A stretch of 64,000 nt of DNA from the NCBI GenBank assembly GCA_016719295.1, contig JADKAF010000001.1, forward strand, positions 4,774,001-4,838,000, written 5' to 3'. The notes beneath the pieces are model-generated. The model was not told where the DNA came from. It worked only from the letters and a program-made list of their open reading frames with translations, and ran no database searches. The stretch is from Planctomycetota bacterium. GTDB lineage: Bacteria; Planctomycetota; UBA1135; JADKAF01. A program made the position numbers and the translations under genes. Below are positions 36,911 through 44,879 of this stretch, piece by piece (positions within the stretch are counted from its first letter, which is position 1; each line of letters opens with the position of its first letter).

Positions 36911-37853
36911 GCGCTAGCGCGATCTGCTCGAAGGTTCCCGCGAGCTCGCCGCGGCGCTGCTCGAAGCGGGAGAGAGCGTGCGCGACGCCGGAGCGCGAGC
37001 GGTAACCCAGGGCCGAGGCGATCTCCGCGTAGGAGTGGCCGCCCACGCGATGCGCTGCGGCTACGAGCAGCGGGCGGAGGTTCGCACCTGGCTCCTGGTT
37101 GCCGTCCAGGAGCTCGGCGACGGTGGTGCCCGTGGCGCACGCTACGACGTTCAGCACGAGCGCGAGATCGATCCTGCCGCTCGAGGTGCGAGGGCCCTTC
37201 CGGCCCGCGCGCAGGTTCATCATCTGCTTCGTGCGCTCGACCCAGGAGTCGCTGCCGAGGAAGAAGCCGTTGCGGATCTGCTTCCACGGCGCGGGCGGCT
37301 TGCGCGCGATGTCGCGCTCGACGAGCTCGCGGTACTTCTGGCGCGCGCGGATCGGGTCCGGCGAGAGCTGTCGCAGCAGGATGTCGTAGTTCACCCAGGG
37401 CAGGGCTTGGCTCGCGTCGATGTAGCCGGAGTAGGTGCTCCAGCGATAGTCCTCGGGGCGCTCCACGAGTCCGGCGCGGACGGGGTTCAGATGCACGTAG
37501 CTGCAGAGCTCGAAGAGGTAGCTCTCGCCTTCGACCAAGAGCAGCTTGTAGCGACCCTGCAGGAGATGGCCGACGCGATCGTGGCGCCAATTCACCCACT
37601 TCGCGTACTCGCCGTTCACGAATTGCATGCCCTCAGCCATCGTGTCCTCGGGGACGAGGACCACGAGGTGGTCGTGATTGGGCATTCCCACGTGGCAGAT
37701 GATGATCCAGCGGAATCGCGCTACCGCCACCTTGAGGTAGCGCCAGCGTCGGAGATGATCTCGGTCATCTACGTAGATCGGTTGCCGGTCCACGCCGCGG
37801 ATCAGGACGTGGTACGGCATGTTGAGGAGGATGAGTCGAGGTGGTCTGACCAT
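36897..37853 (-). CDS. REP-associated tyrosine transposase (RAYT, Y1 HUH family)
   Basis: This 318-residue member of the IS200-like Y1 family is the kind that is usually domesticated and spreads REP palindromes. Visible motifs: MPYHVLIRGVDRQPIYVD at the start, the HxH metal motif in MPNHDHLVVLVP, GRYKLLLVE, and the catalytic tyrosine region LCSYVHLNPVRAGLVERPED. A C-terminal helix-turn-helix resembling DnaA domain 4 (HSYAEIASALGYRSRSGVAH) probably binds DNA. The ATG at 37853 has a G-rich site upstream; the longer open frame is a shadow. The gene is bracketed by family A palindromes at 36868-36910 and 37889-37935, and its last codons (LTVQ stop) are made by the repeat itself. This ties the enzyme to that repeat family. 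Confidence 0.9.
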   Translation of the reverse strand: MVRPPRLILLNMPYHVLIRGVDRQPIYVDDRDHLRRWRYLKVAVARFRWIIICHVGMPNHDHLVVLVPEDTMAEGMQFVNGEYAKWVNWRHDRVGHLLQGRYKLLLVEGESYLFELCSYVHLNPVRAGLVERPEDYRWSTYSGYIDASQALPWVNYDILLRQLSPDPIRARQKYRELVERDIARKPPAPWKQIRNGFFLGSDSWVERTKQMMNLRAGRKGPRTSSGRIDLALVLNVVACATGTTVAELLDGNQEPGANLRPLLVAAAHRVGGHSYAEIASALGYRSRSGVAHALSRFEQRRGELAGTFEQIALALTVQ

Positions 37854-37888
37854 GATGCCCCCTCGACGCGCACCTCCGGACGCGGTCA

Positions 37889-37935
37889 CCCCACTGTACA
37901 GAAAAGGTGCCTGGCACCTTTTCTGTACAGTGGGG
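37889..37935. repeat. Family A palindrome, copy 2 (upstream of RAYT)
   Basis: Perfect inverted repeat of 23-bp arms (37889-37911 and 37913-37935) with a one-base centre. The arms read CCCCACTGTACAGAAAAGGT plus GCC, an A-for-T variant of copy 1 with longer ends. It lies 35 bases before the RAYT start and 5 bases from the stop of the pentapeptide gene. Copies 1 and 2 define a transposase-plus-repeat unit of about 1.07 kb. Confidence 0.9.
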
Positions 37936-37947
37936 GGGGTCAGACCC
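37936..37947. repeat. Isolated family B core abutting a family A palindrome
   Basis: GGGGTCAGACCC matches 12 of the 13 bases of the family B core GGGGTCAGACCCC seen in pairs at 49.5, 60.7 and 63.1 kb. It starts directly after copy 2 of family A and contains the pentapeptide gene's stop codon. It may be a chance match or a decayed half element. Confidence 0.4.
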
Positions 37948-39274
37948 AGGCGCCCAGGCGGCGGAGCTCCTGCCACGTCTCTGGATCCAGCCGCGCTCCG
38001 CGGAAGTCGGCCGGCCCGAGGTCGCTGTTGCGGCAGCGCACGTGAGCGAAGCTCGCGCCGCGGAGGTTTGCGCCGTTCCAGCTGCTGCCGGAGAGGTCGC
38101 AGCGCGTGAAGGAGCAGGCCTCGGCGCGCACGCCGTCGAGGCTCGCCTGCGCGAGCTGGGCATCGCAGAAGAGCGCGCCGGCGAGGTTCGCGCCGTCGAG
38201 GCGGGCGCGCTCGAGCTGCGCCTCGAGGAGCGTCGCGCTGCGAAGATCGGCGCGCTCCAGATGTGCAGCGCGGAAGCTGCACTGCGACGAGCGGATCTCG
38301 ACCAGGCGTGCGCCGCGCAGATCGGCTCCCTCGAAGACGCACTCGTCGATCGCGCTGCCTTCGAAGTCCGCACCGCGTAGGTCGGCGCGCTCGAGCCGAC
38401 AGCCGATGCAGAGGAGGTCGCGCGCGTGCAGTTCGAGGAGCTGGGCTCTGGAGAGATCGCAGCGCAGTACGTTGCCACCGAGCTCCCAACCGCAGAGGTC
38501 GATGTCGGCGAGGTAGAGATCCTCGAGCGGGATCTGGAGCCCTACCGGGGGGCGGAAGCCCGGCTCGGCGAGGCAGCAGGCGCTGAGGACCATCGCTCTT
38601 GAACCGCTCGCGTCGCTCAGCTTCTCCGCGAGCAGCTGGCGCCACTCCGGATCCTGAGCCAACAGCTTGCGCAGCTCCGCGCAGAAGGCCGGCGTCCAGC
38701 TCGGCTTCTCACGGAGGGCCAGCGATGAGCGCAGCCGCCGCAGGAACACATGCGCTTCGAGCTGCGCTTCCGAGAGCAAGAGCGCCAGGTGCTGGTCGTG
38801 CGCGAGCTGCTCGAGCACGGTGACGCAGCGCTCGTGATCCTCGAGCACCTCCCCGGGGAGCGGTTCGTGCGCGAGGCGCGCGATGCACTTCGCGGCGCAC
38901 GTGGGATGCTTCCCCAGGAGATAGTCGTGGATCGCGCACTCCTGGACGGGCAGAAGCTCGGCGCGCCAAGCAGCGGGGACCGACCTTGGATCCGCCGCGA
39001 TACCGCAGAGCAGGTCCTCCGGAGCGAGCCACCTCTCCAGGCTCGCATCGCCCGCGAGCACGAGTCGTTCTTCGTCGGCGAAGACATAGGCGAGATGCTC
39101 CATCGCGAGGTCGAGCGTGCGGAGCGAGGGGCCGTGGAGGAAGAGCGGCCTCGGTCGGCGATGGAACAAGCGCAGGCGCACGAGCTCCTCCAGCGACTGC
39201 GGGTGCTCCGAGTTGCCGGGTAGAGCCCTCAGCGGAAAGGGCGCGGTGCGAGGTGAATAACGTGTTCGAGCCAT
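37940..39274 (-). CDS. Pentapeptide-repeat protein with helical N-terminal domain
   Basis: This 444-residue protein lacks a signal peptide. Residues about 40-240 are mostly helical with no family I recognise. Residues about 260-430 hold A(D/N)LxX-type pentapeptide repeats, for example LERADLRGADFEGSAIDE, GADLRGARL, HLERADLRSATL and ARLDGANLAGALF. These should fold as a right-handed quadrilateral beta-helix. Some such proteins mimic DNA and bind gyrase; nothing here shows that. The ATG at 39274 is 18 bases from a family A palindrome, and the stop is overlapped by a family B-like core. Both flanks therefore carry repeats and may mark past insertions. Probably cytoplasmic; function unknown. Confidence 0.82.
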   Translation of the reverse strand: MARTRYSPRTAPFPLRALPGNSEHPQSLEELVRLRLFHRRPRPLFLHGPSLRTLDLAMEHLAYVFADEERLVLAGDASLERWLAPEDLLCGIAADPRSVPAAWRAELLPVQECAIHDYLLGKHPTCAAKCIARLAHEPLPGEVLEDHERCVTVLEQLAHDQHLALLLSEAQLEAHVFLRRLRSSLALREKPSWTPAFCAELRKLLAQDPEWRQLLAEKLSDASGSRAMVLSACCLAEPGFRPPVGLQIPLEDLYLADIDLCGWELGGNVLRCDLSRAQLLELHARDLLCIGCRLERADLRGADFEGSAIDECVFEGADLRGARLVEIRSSQCSFRAAHLERADLRSATLLEAQLERARLDGANLAGALFCDAQLAQASLDGVRAEACSFTRCDLSGSSWNGANLRGASFAHVRCRNSDLGPADFRGARLDPETWQELRRLGAWV

Positions 39275-39292
39275 CGCCGACCAAGCCTAGCC

Positions 39293-39335
39293 TCACTGTA
39301 CAGTAAAGGTGCCTGACACCTTTACTGTACAGTGG
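39293..39335. repeat. Family A palindrome, copy 3
   Basis: 18-bp arms (39294-39311, CACTGTACAGTAAAGGTG, and 39317-39334) pair perfectly. The centre CCTGA carries one substitution relative to the other copies, breaking the GGTGCC/GGCACC core. It fills the gap between the pentapeptide gene start and the stop of the gene at 39345. Confidence 0.88.
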
Positions 39336-39344
39336 GGGTGCGGG

Positions 39345-41411
39345 TCAGCGAGAGAGGATCGAGGCGCCGAGGAGCTCATAGCGCTCCGGACCCCAATCGC
39401 GCCCGAAGACGCGCTGGAACTCGACCTTCACGGGCAGGTACCAGCCGTCGGCGACCTTCTTCCACTGCGCGCTGAGCGTCTCCTCGCCGGTCTGGATCTT
39501 CGTCGCGAGGAGGCGCCCGTCCTGCTCGGTCCACGTGATGCGGCTCAGCCCCTCGCCGCGGAAGACGAGTGCCGTGATGCGCTCGCCCTTCACGTGCACG
39601 CTCTTCACCGTGGAGCCCGTGATCGAGAAGCGTCCCGCGCTCTCGTCCCAGGTGATCGCGGCGCCGCGGAACAGCACATCGAAGTCCTCGAGCGCCGCCG
39701 GGTCGCGACCCTTCCACATCACCAGGCGATCCGTGAACCCGAACGCGATCGCTGCGCTGCGATCGCTCGCGCGTTCGCCATCGAGCGCGATGTCGAGGTC
39801 GTCCCACGAGGAGCGCTTCGAGCGGAAGCCGCGGAAGCCGTGGATCACCAGCGAGCCGCTGACCTTCCGCTCGCCGACCCAGGTGTCGTCGGTGCCGGGA
39901 TTCTCGGCGGCGAAGCGCGCGCGCAGATCGCAGGGACCTTCGGGATAGCGGTAGAGGCGCTCCCAATGGCGCCGCAGGAGCTCCGCCGCGGGTCCCGTGG
40001 GAACCTGCGGCTGCTCGCGTTGCTCGTCGACGGTGAGCTCCCAGCGATCGAGCAGCAGCACCTTCTCCTGAAGCGTCTCGCCGTTCGCGTGGCGCGCGCG
40101 GTACGCGTAGCGCAGGAGCACGGGGAGGTCGCCGAGCAAGTCGTAGGCGTAGCTCTCGGTGCGCGCTCCGCCGGCGTAGCTGCGTTCCGCGATGACATAG
40201 CCCGAGGCGAGGGATCGCGGAGTCCACGGATCGCCTTCGCCGGCGCCATCGTGGCGCTCGCCGCAGATCCGACCCTCGTGGACGCGCAGGATGGGGAAGG
40301 TCGGGCGCGGCATGCGCAGCGCCGCTTCTTCGGCGCCGAGCCCTTCGGTCTCGTGTTCCCCGGGGTTTCTGAGCCGTCGGCCGCGCCCGGGTCCGTCGAT
40401 GCGCACTTCCAGAGGTGCGACGCGCACGAGCGCGTTCTCGCGCGCGAGCTCGTCGGCCGATAGCCGTAGGAGGTCGTAGAGAGCACCCTCGAGCTCTCTG
40501 GGTCCCAGCGCGAAGCTCCCACCGCGTGTCGAGCTCGTCGAGATCGCGCCGCTCGCGTCGATGGTGAAGCTGCCCTCGTCGCTCTGGTGCTGCGGGTCGT
40601 AGACGCTGCGCGCTTCGTAGCGGTAGCGGCCCCGGAGCGGCGGGCGGCCCTCTTCCCAGCGCAGCCATGCGCGATACGCAGGCAGCAGCAGCTCGCGCGC
40701 GGCCTCCGCGTCCGCCGGCGCGCGCGCGCTCCAGTCGACCAACTCGACGGAGCTCACGCGCAGCCCGACGAAGTGGGGATCGCCATCGTTCCAGCCGAGC
40801 ATCGTCGGCTGCGCGCGGAACGGGAAGGCGCCTTTGGCTCCCGCGCGCAGCGAGGCGGTGAGCAGCGTATCCCCGTCGCGAGGGAACGAGCAGCGCGCGC
40901 GCAGCACGACATCGACTGGGACGTCGAGCGTGTTCTCGAGCGCGATCGAGCAGGTCTGCATGCGCTCGCCCTCGTGCTCCGCGTGCGTCTCGAGAACAGC
41001 GCCGACGATCACCGGCGCGCGATCGGCGGGGCTCTTCGCGTGGAACAGCGCTTCGCGCAGCGCGACCTCGAGCTCCAGCGTCTCCTCGCTCGGCACGGAG
41101 ATCCAGTACGCAAGCTTCTTCTGCGGCGGCACGCTGCGGCCCGCGCGATCGACGCGCGGGAGCGGCACGCGCTCGACAAGGCGCTCCTGTACCTCGCCGC
41201 CCGCGTTCTTCCAACGCGCGGAGAAGAGCGTGGGCTCGCACGCGAGCGCGCCGCGGTTCTGCACCTCGAGCTCGATCAGCGTCGATTGTAGGCGCGGCTG
41301 CGGCAGGAGCGACTTCGCCTTCACGGCGATCTTCGCGAGATCGCCCTGCGCCGCGGCGGTGGGCGCCAGGGCGAACACGAGCAACGGGAACCAGGACAGG
41401 GTGGGCGGCAT
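39345..41411 (-). CDS. Large secreted protein, unknown function
   Basis: This 688-residue protein has a signal peptide (LSWFPLLVFALAPTAAAQG). I do not recognise a family. Residues about 30-210 look like paired beta-sandwich domains (LIELEVQNRGALACEPTLFS). The middle (YRAWLRWEEGRPPLRGRYRY) and the C-terminal third are beta-rich, with RGFRSKRSSWDDLDIALDGE, FDVLFRGAAITWD and KVADGWYLPVKVEF. The last part looks like a lipoprotein-carrier or DUF-type curved beta-sheet, a weak impression only. Probably periplasmic or outer-surface. The start ATG at 41411 opens the signal peptide, and the gap to the enoyl-CoA hydratase stop is 48 bases, so co-transcription is possible. Confidence 0.72.
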   Translation of the reverse strand: MPPTLSWFPLLVFALAPTAAAQGDLAKIAVKAKSLLPQPRLQSTLIELEVQNRGALACEPTLFSARWKNAGGEVQERLVERVPLPRVDRAGRSVPPQKKLAYWISVPSEETLELEVALREALFHAKSPADRAPVIVGAVLETHAEHEGERMQTCSIALENTLDVPVDVVLRARCSFPRDGDTLLTASLRAGAKGAFPFRAQPTMLGWNDGDPHFVGLRVSSVELVDWSARAPADAEAARELLLPAYRAWLRWEEGRPPLRGRYRYEARSVYDPQHQSDEGSFTIDASGAISTSSTRGGSFALGPRELEGALYDLLRLSADELARENALVRVAPLEVRIDGPGRGRRLRNPGEHETEGLGAEEAALRMPRPTFPILRVHEGRICGERHDGAGEGDPWTPRSLASGYVIAERSYAGGARTESYAYDLLGDLPVLLRYAYRARHANGETLQEKVLLLDRWELTVDEQREQPQVPTGPAAELLRRHWERLYRYPEGPCDLRARFAAENPGTDDTWVGERKVSGSLVIHGFRGFRSKRSSWDDLDIALDGERASDRSAAIAFGFTDRLVMWKGRDPAALEDFDVLFRGAAITWDESAGRFSITGSTVKSVHVKGERITALVFRGEGLSRITWTEQDGRLLATKIQTGEETLSAQWKKVADGWYLPVKVEFQRVFGRDWGPERYELLGASILSR

Positions 41412-41459
41412 GATCGGGCCTCTACGCAGCTCTGCGAGGGTGCCTCCCGAGGCGCGGAC

Positions 41460-42212
41460 TCACTTCTTCGCGGTGAGTTGCTCGAGATAACGGGCGAGCC
41501 GTTCGCGCGTCGCCGGCGAGGCCCAATCGGCGCGCACCTCGGCTTCGCGCTCCGCGCTCGCCGCGCACGCGATGCGGATCGGCATCGCCGCCTGCGCCTT
41601 CGCCAAGCGGAACGCGTTCGGCGGCAAGCTCGCGAGGTCGCGCGCGAGCTCGAGCGCGCGCGGCAGCACCTGCTCGGGCTCGGCCAGCTCGTCGGCGAAC
41701 CCGCGCGCGAGCGCCTCCTCCGGCGGATACGCCGCGCCCGCGTAGACGATCTCGCGGAGCTGCGCGTGATGGACGCGCGAGCGCAGGATCTCGAGCGCGA
41801 GCGCGGGCCACGCGACGCCGACGCGGAGCTCGGGTGCGCCGATCCGCAGCTTGCCGCGCGCGAGCACGCGCCGATCGCACGCCAGTGCCAGGATGCAGCC
41901 GCCTGCAACGGCATGCCCGTTCACTGCCGCGACGAGCGGTCTCGGAAACGCGAGCACGCTCTCGAACGCGCGATCGAGCGCCGGCAGGAAGCGCTCGGCG
42001 TAGCTCGCGCCGCCCTCGACGATGCGCTTCAGATCGACGCCCGCGGAGAACGCGCTGCCCGTACCGGTGAGCACGACGGTGCCGCCCGCGCTGCGCGCGA
42101 GCTCCTCGAAGGTCGCGGCGATCGCTTCCAGGAGCTCCAGGTCGAGCGCGTTCACCTTGCCGTGCTGGAGGCGTACGACGAGGACGTCACCGTAGGTTTC
42201 GCGTTGGATCAT
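41460..42212 (-). CDS. Enoyl-CoA hydratase/isomerase family protein (crotonase)
   Basis: This 250-residue cytoplasmic crotonase-fold enzyme acts on CoA thioesters. The CoA-binding and oxyanion-hole segments are clear: FSAGVDLKRI and VNGHAVAGGCILALACD. IGAPELRVGVAWP carries one of the usual acidic positions. The HGKVNALDLELLEAI start is typical. Length matches the family. The exact reaction (hydration, isomerisation or another) cannot be assigned from sequence. The ATG at 42212 is chosen because MIQRETYGDVLVVRL begins the fold; an open frame further up is antisense to the cytochrome gene's leader. It is divergent from the multihaem cytochrome gene (start 42337). Confidence 0.9.
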   Translation of the reverse strand: MIQRETYGDVLVVRLQHGKVNALDLELLEAIAATFEELARSAGGTVVLTGTGSAFSAGVDLKRIVEGGASYAERFLPALDRAFESVLAFPRPLVAAVNGHAVAGGCILALACDRRVLARGKLRIGAPELRVGVAWPALALEILRSRVHHAQLREIVYAGAAYPPEEALARGFADELAEPEQVLPRALELARDLASLPPNAFRLAKAQAAMPIRIACAASAEREAEVRADWASPATRERLARYLEQLTAKK

Positions 42213-42336
42213 GAGCCGAGGTCCTGCGGGAGGAGCTGCGCCTTTCGGAGGCGCGAGAATACGAGGAACACCGCAGCGCGCCGAGGGCCTGGAGTCGCGA
42301 AGCTCGCTGGACACGTCGACCTTCGAGAGGTGCTCC

Positions 42337-44688
42337 GTGCTCTCCTCCCGCACGCTCTTCCGCCCGCGTCGGCTCCTCGTCGCCTCCGGCGGCGCCGTCG
42401 TGCTCGCGCTCGCGAGCATGTCGCTGCCGCGCGTCGTCGTGCCGACCGAGGTGCAGCTCCCCGGTAGCCAGCCGCTCGAGGTGACCGGGCTCGGCAGCGT
42501 CGGGCAGTGCGACAACTGCCACGCCGGCTATGCACCTGCAGTCGAGCCCGGCCAAGGCTGGCGCGGCAGCGCGATGGCGCACGCCGCGCGCGACCCGCTC
42601 TTCTGGGCGACGGTGGCGATCTCGGAGCAGGACTTCCCCGGCGCGGGCGATCTCTGCATCCGCTGCCACAGCCCGCGCGGCTGGATGGAAGGGCGCTCGT
42701 CGCCGACGGATGGATCGGCGCTCACGGCCGTCGACATGGATGGCGTCGAGTGCGATGTCTGCCACTCGATGACGAACCCCGATCTCTCGGAGCATCTCGG
42801 CATCCAGAACTATCCGTACCTCGCGCACGATGGCGGCACGCCGCCTGGAGGCTTCTACGGCTCGGGCATGATGGTGCTCTCTTCGGGCGGCGTGCGTTAC
42901 GGCCCGTATGCGAGCAGCGCGGCGCGGCATCCCTTCGCGCAGAGCCGCTTCCATCGCTCGAACGAGCTCTGCGGCACCTGCCACGATGTCTCGAATCCCG
43001 TGGTCGGCGATCTCGCTCACAACAACGGCGCGCACATCCCGCTCGCGCCGGGGCAGTTCAGCGGCGTCCTCGGCTCGCCGGTGAGCACGAAGGCGGCGTT
43101 CCGGAACTTTCCCTTCCAGTACGGCATCGTGGAGCGGACTTTCAGCGAGCATGCGGCGAGCGCGTTCGCGACCCTGCGCGTCAACCAGTACGGAACGCTG
43201 CCCGAGGAGCTGCGCGACGGCGCGATCGAGGAGGCCTACCAAGCCGCGCTGCTCGCGAATCGCGGCGGCGACTATGCCGATGGCACGCCGCGCACGTTCA
43301 GCTGCCAGACCTGCCACATGCGCGCGACGGTGGGCGCCGGGGCGAAGCAGAGCAACTCCCCGATCCATCGCGACCTGCCGCTGCACGACCTCACCGGCGG
43401 CAACTACTGGCTGCCGCAAGCGATCACCTGGCTCCACGCGCAAGGCCGCCTGGGCGTCGGAGGGAACTTGAGCGCGCTGCAGCTGCAAGCCCTGCAGGAG
43501 GGCGCGGCGCGCGCGCGCCACAACCTCGAGCAGGCCGCGTCGCTCTCGATCGATGGCGATCGCCTGAAGGTCGTGAACCTGACGGGCCACAAGCTGATCA
43601 GCGGCTTCCCCGAAGGGCGCCGCATGTGGCTGAACCTCGTGTGGTACGGCAGCGCCGGTCAGGTGCTGCGCGAGGACGGCGCGTACGGCGCAATCACCGT
43701 GCAGCACCGCGGGCAGAGCGTGCAGGTCGAGACGCTGCTCGATCTCGCGGCTCCTCAAGCCAAGGTCTACGAAGCGCACTACGGCCTCACGCAGGAATGG
43801 GCGCAGCAGCTCTTGGCGCTCGGCGTGCCCGGAGCCACGCCACTCGCGTTCGATCGCGGCCATGGCGCGGTGACCTACACGCTGGCGCAGCTCGGGGCGC
43901 AAAGCCCCGGCACCGCGCACGAGTCGCTGCACTTCGTGCTCGCGAACACGGTGCTCGACGACGATCGGATTCCGCCTTACGGCTTCGCGCGCGACGAGGC
44001 GGCGCGGCGGAACGCGCTGCCGGTGCCCGCGACGCAGTACGGGAACCCGCCGAGCGGCGGCGCCTATCGCCACTGGGACGAGCTCTCCCTGCAGCCTCCG
44101 AGCGGAGCGGTCTTCGCGCGCGTGCGCCTGCGCTACCAGCCGACGAGCTGGGAATACGTGCAGTTCCTCGAGCTCGCCAACGACGGCAGCGTGGCGCATC
44201 TCGCCGCGAGCGGGCGCGATCTCTACGACGCGTGGCGCGCGACGGGCATGGCTGCGCCGCATGACATGGCGAGCGCCGCATGGTGCGGCCTGCGCGGCAC
44301 GAGCGAAGGCCTTTTTCTCGCGAGCACCGTGGCCGGCGCCGGGGAGGCGAGCGAGTGCCAGAAGGAAGCGCGCGCGGGCGATCTGCTGCGCGTCGAGCTG
44401 CGCGCGACGAGCGCTGCGCTGCAGGCGGCCTTCGGCGCGCTCGTGATCCAGCCCTATCCCAGCGCGCTGCCGCCGGTCGCGATCCCCGGCTTCGCCGGCT
44501 TGCACGTGAACGATCTCTCGATCGCCTATACGTTCCCCGCGCTCGGCACGGCGGGCGTTGCTATCTCGCTCGTTGTACCCCCGGGCCTCGCCGGCGCCAA
44601 CGCGCGCTTCCAAGGCCTCGTGATCACGCCCTCGGCCGCGAACGGCCTCTATGCCGCGAGCGACGCCCACGACGTGATCTTCCGCTGA
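42337..44688 (+). CDS. Multihaem c-type cytochrome, five CxxCH motifs
   Basis: This 783-residue exported protein has five CxxCH haem sites: CDNCH (58-62), CIRCH (107-111), CDVCH (139-143), CGTCH (212-216) and CQTCH (323-327). A single hydrophobic segment near the N-terminus (RLLVASGGAVVLALASMSLP) acts as signal or anchor. Residues after about 340 have no haem motif and look beta-rich (KVVNLTGHKLISGFPEGRRM is reminiscent of cytochrome c554-like extensions). The start is GTG at 42337, chosen for GAGAGG six bases upstream; an open frame to 42211 is unlikely to be coding. It probably carries electrons or reduces an oxidised nitrogen, sulfur or metal species in the periplasm. The partner is unknown. 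Confidence 0.85.
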   Translation: MLSSRTLFRPRRLLVASGGAVVLALASMSLPRVVVPTEVQLPGSQPLEVTGLGSVGQCDNCHAGYAPAVEPGQGWRGSAMAHAARDPLFWATVAISEQDFPGAGDLCIRCHSPRGWMEGRSSPTDGSALTAVDMDGVECDVCHSMTNPDLSEHLGIQNYPYLAHDGGTPPGGFYGSGMMVLSSGGVRYGPYASSAARHPFAQSRFHRSNELCGTCHDVSNPVVGDLAHNNGAHIPLAPGQFSGVLGSPVSTKAAFRNFPFQYGIVERTFSEHAASAFATLRVNQYGTLPEELRDGAIEEAYQAALLANRGGDYADGTPRTFSCQTCHMRATVGAGAKQSNSPIHRDLPLHDLTGGNYWLPQAITWLHAQGRLGVGGNLSALQLQALQEGAARARHNLEQAASLSIDGDRLKVVNLTGHKLISGFPEGRRMWLNLVWYGSAGQVLREDGAYGAITVQHRGQSVQVETLLDLAAPQAKVYEAHYGLTQEWAQQLLALGVPGATPLAFDRGHGAVTYTLAQLGAQSPGTAHESLHFVLANTVLDDDRIPPYGFARDEAARRNALPVPATQYGNPPSGGAYRHWDELSLQPPSGAVFARVRLRYQPTSWEYVQFLELANDGSVAHLAASGRDLYDAWRATGMAAPHDMASAAWCGLRGTSEGLFLASTVAGAGEASECQKEARAGDLLRVELRATSAALQAAFGALVIQPYPSALPPVAIPGFAGLHVNDLSIAYTFPALGTAGVAISLVVPPGLAGANARFQGLVITPSAANGLYAASDAHDVIFR

Positions 44689-44700
44689 CCCTTGCTCCTC

Positions 44701-44743
44701 TCACGGCACAGCTAAGGTACCTGGCACTTCAGCTGTGCAGTGA
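44701..44743. repeat. Degenerate family A palindrome, copy 4
   Basis: A 43-bp imperfect inverted repeat of the same length as copy 1. Arms keep the TCAC ends and a GGCAC core but carry CACAGCT in place of TACAGTA, with four mismatches between arms. It lies 13 bases past the cytochrome stop, in the convergent gap before the FG-GAP gene, and probably shows decay plus compensatory change. The rest of 44744-44879 shows nothing I can name. Confidence 0.65.
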
Positions 44744-44879
44744 GGGGCTCCGTCGAGGATGGCGCGGCAGCGCTGGAGATCGGCGCGCTGCTCGGGGTCG
44801 AGGTCGGCGCCGCGGAATGGCGCAGCGCGGTGGTCTTCCCGCGCCCGAGCGGCCGCGCGGCGCGCATCGCTACGAGCGC

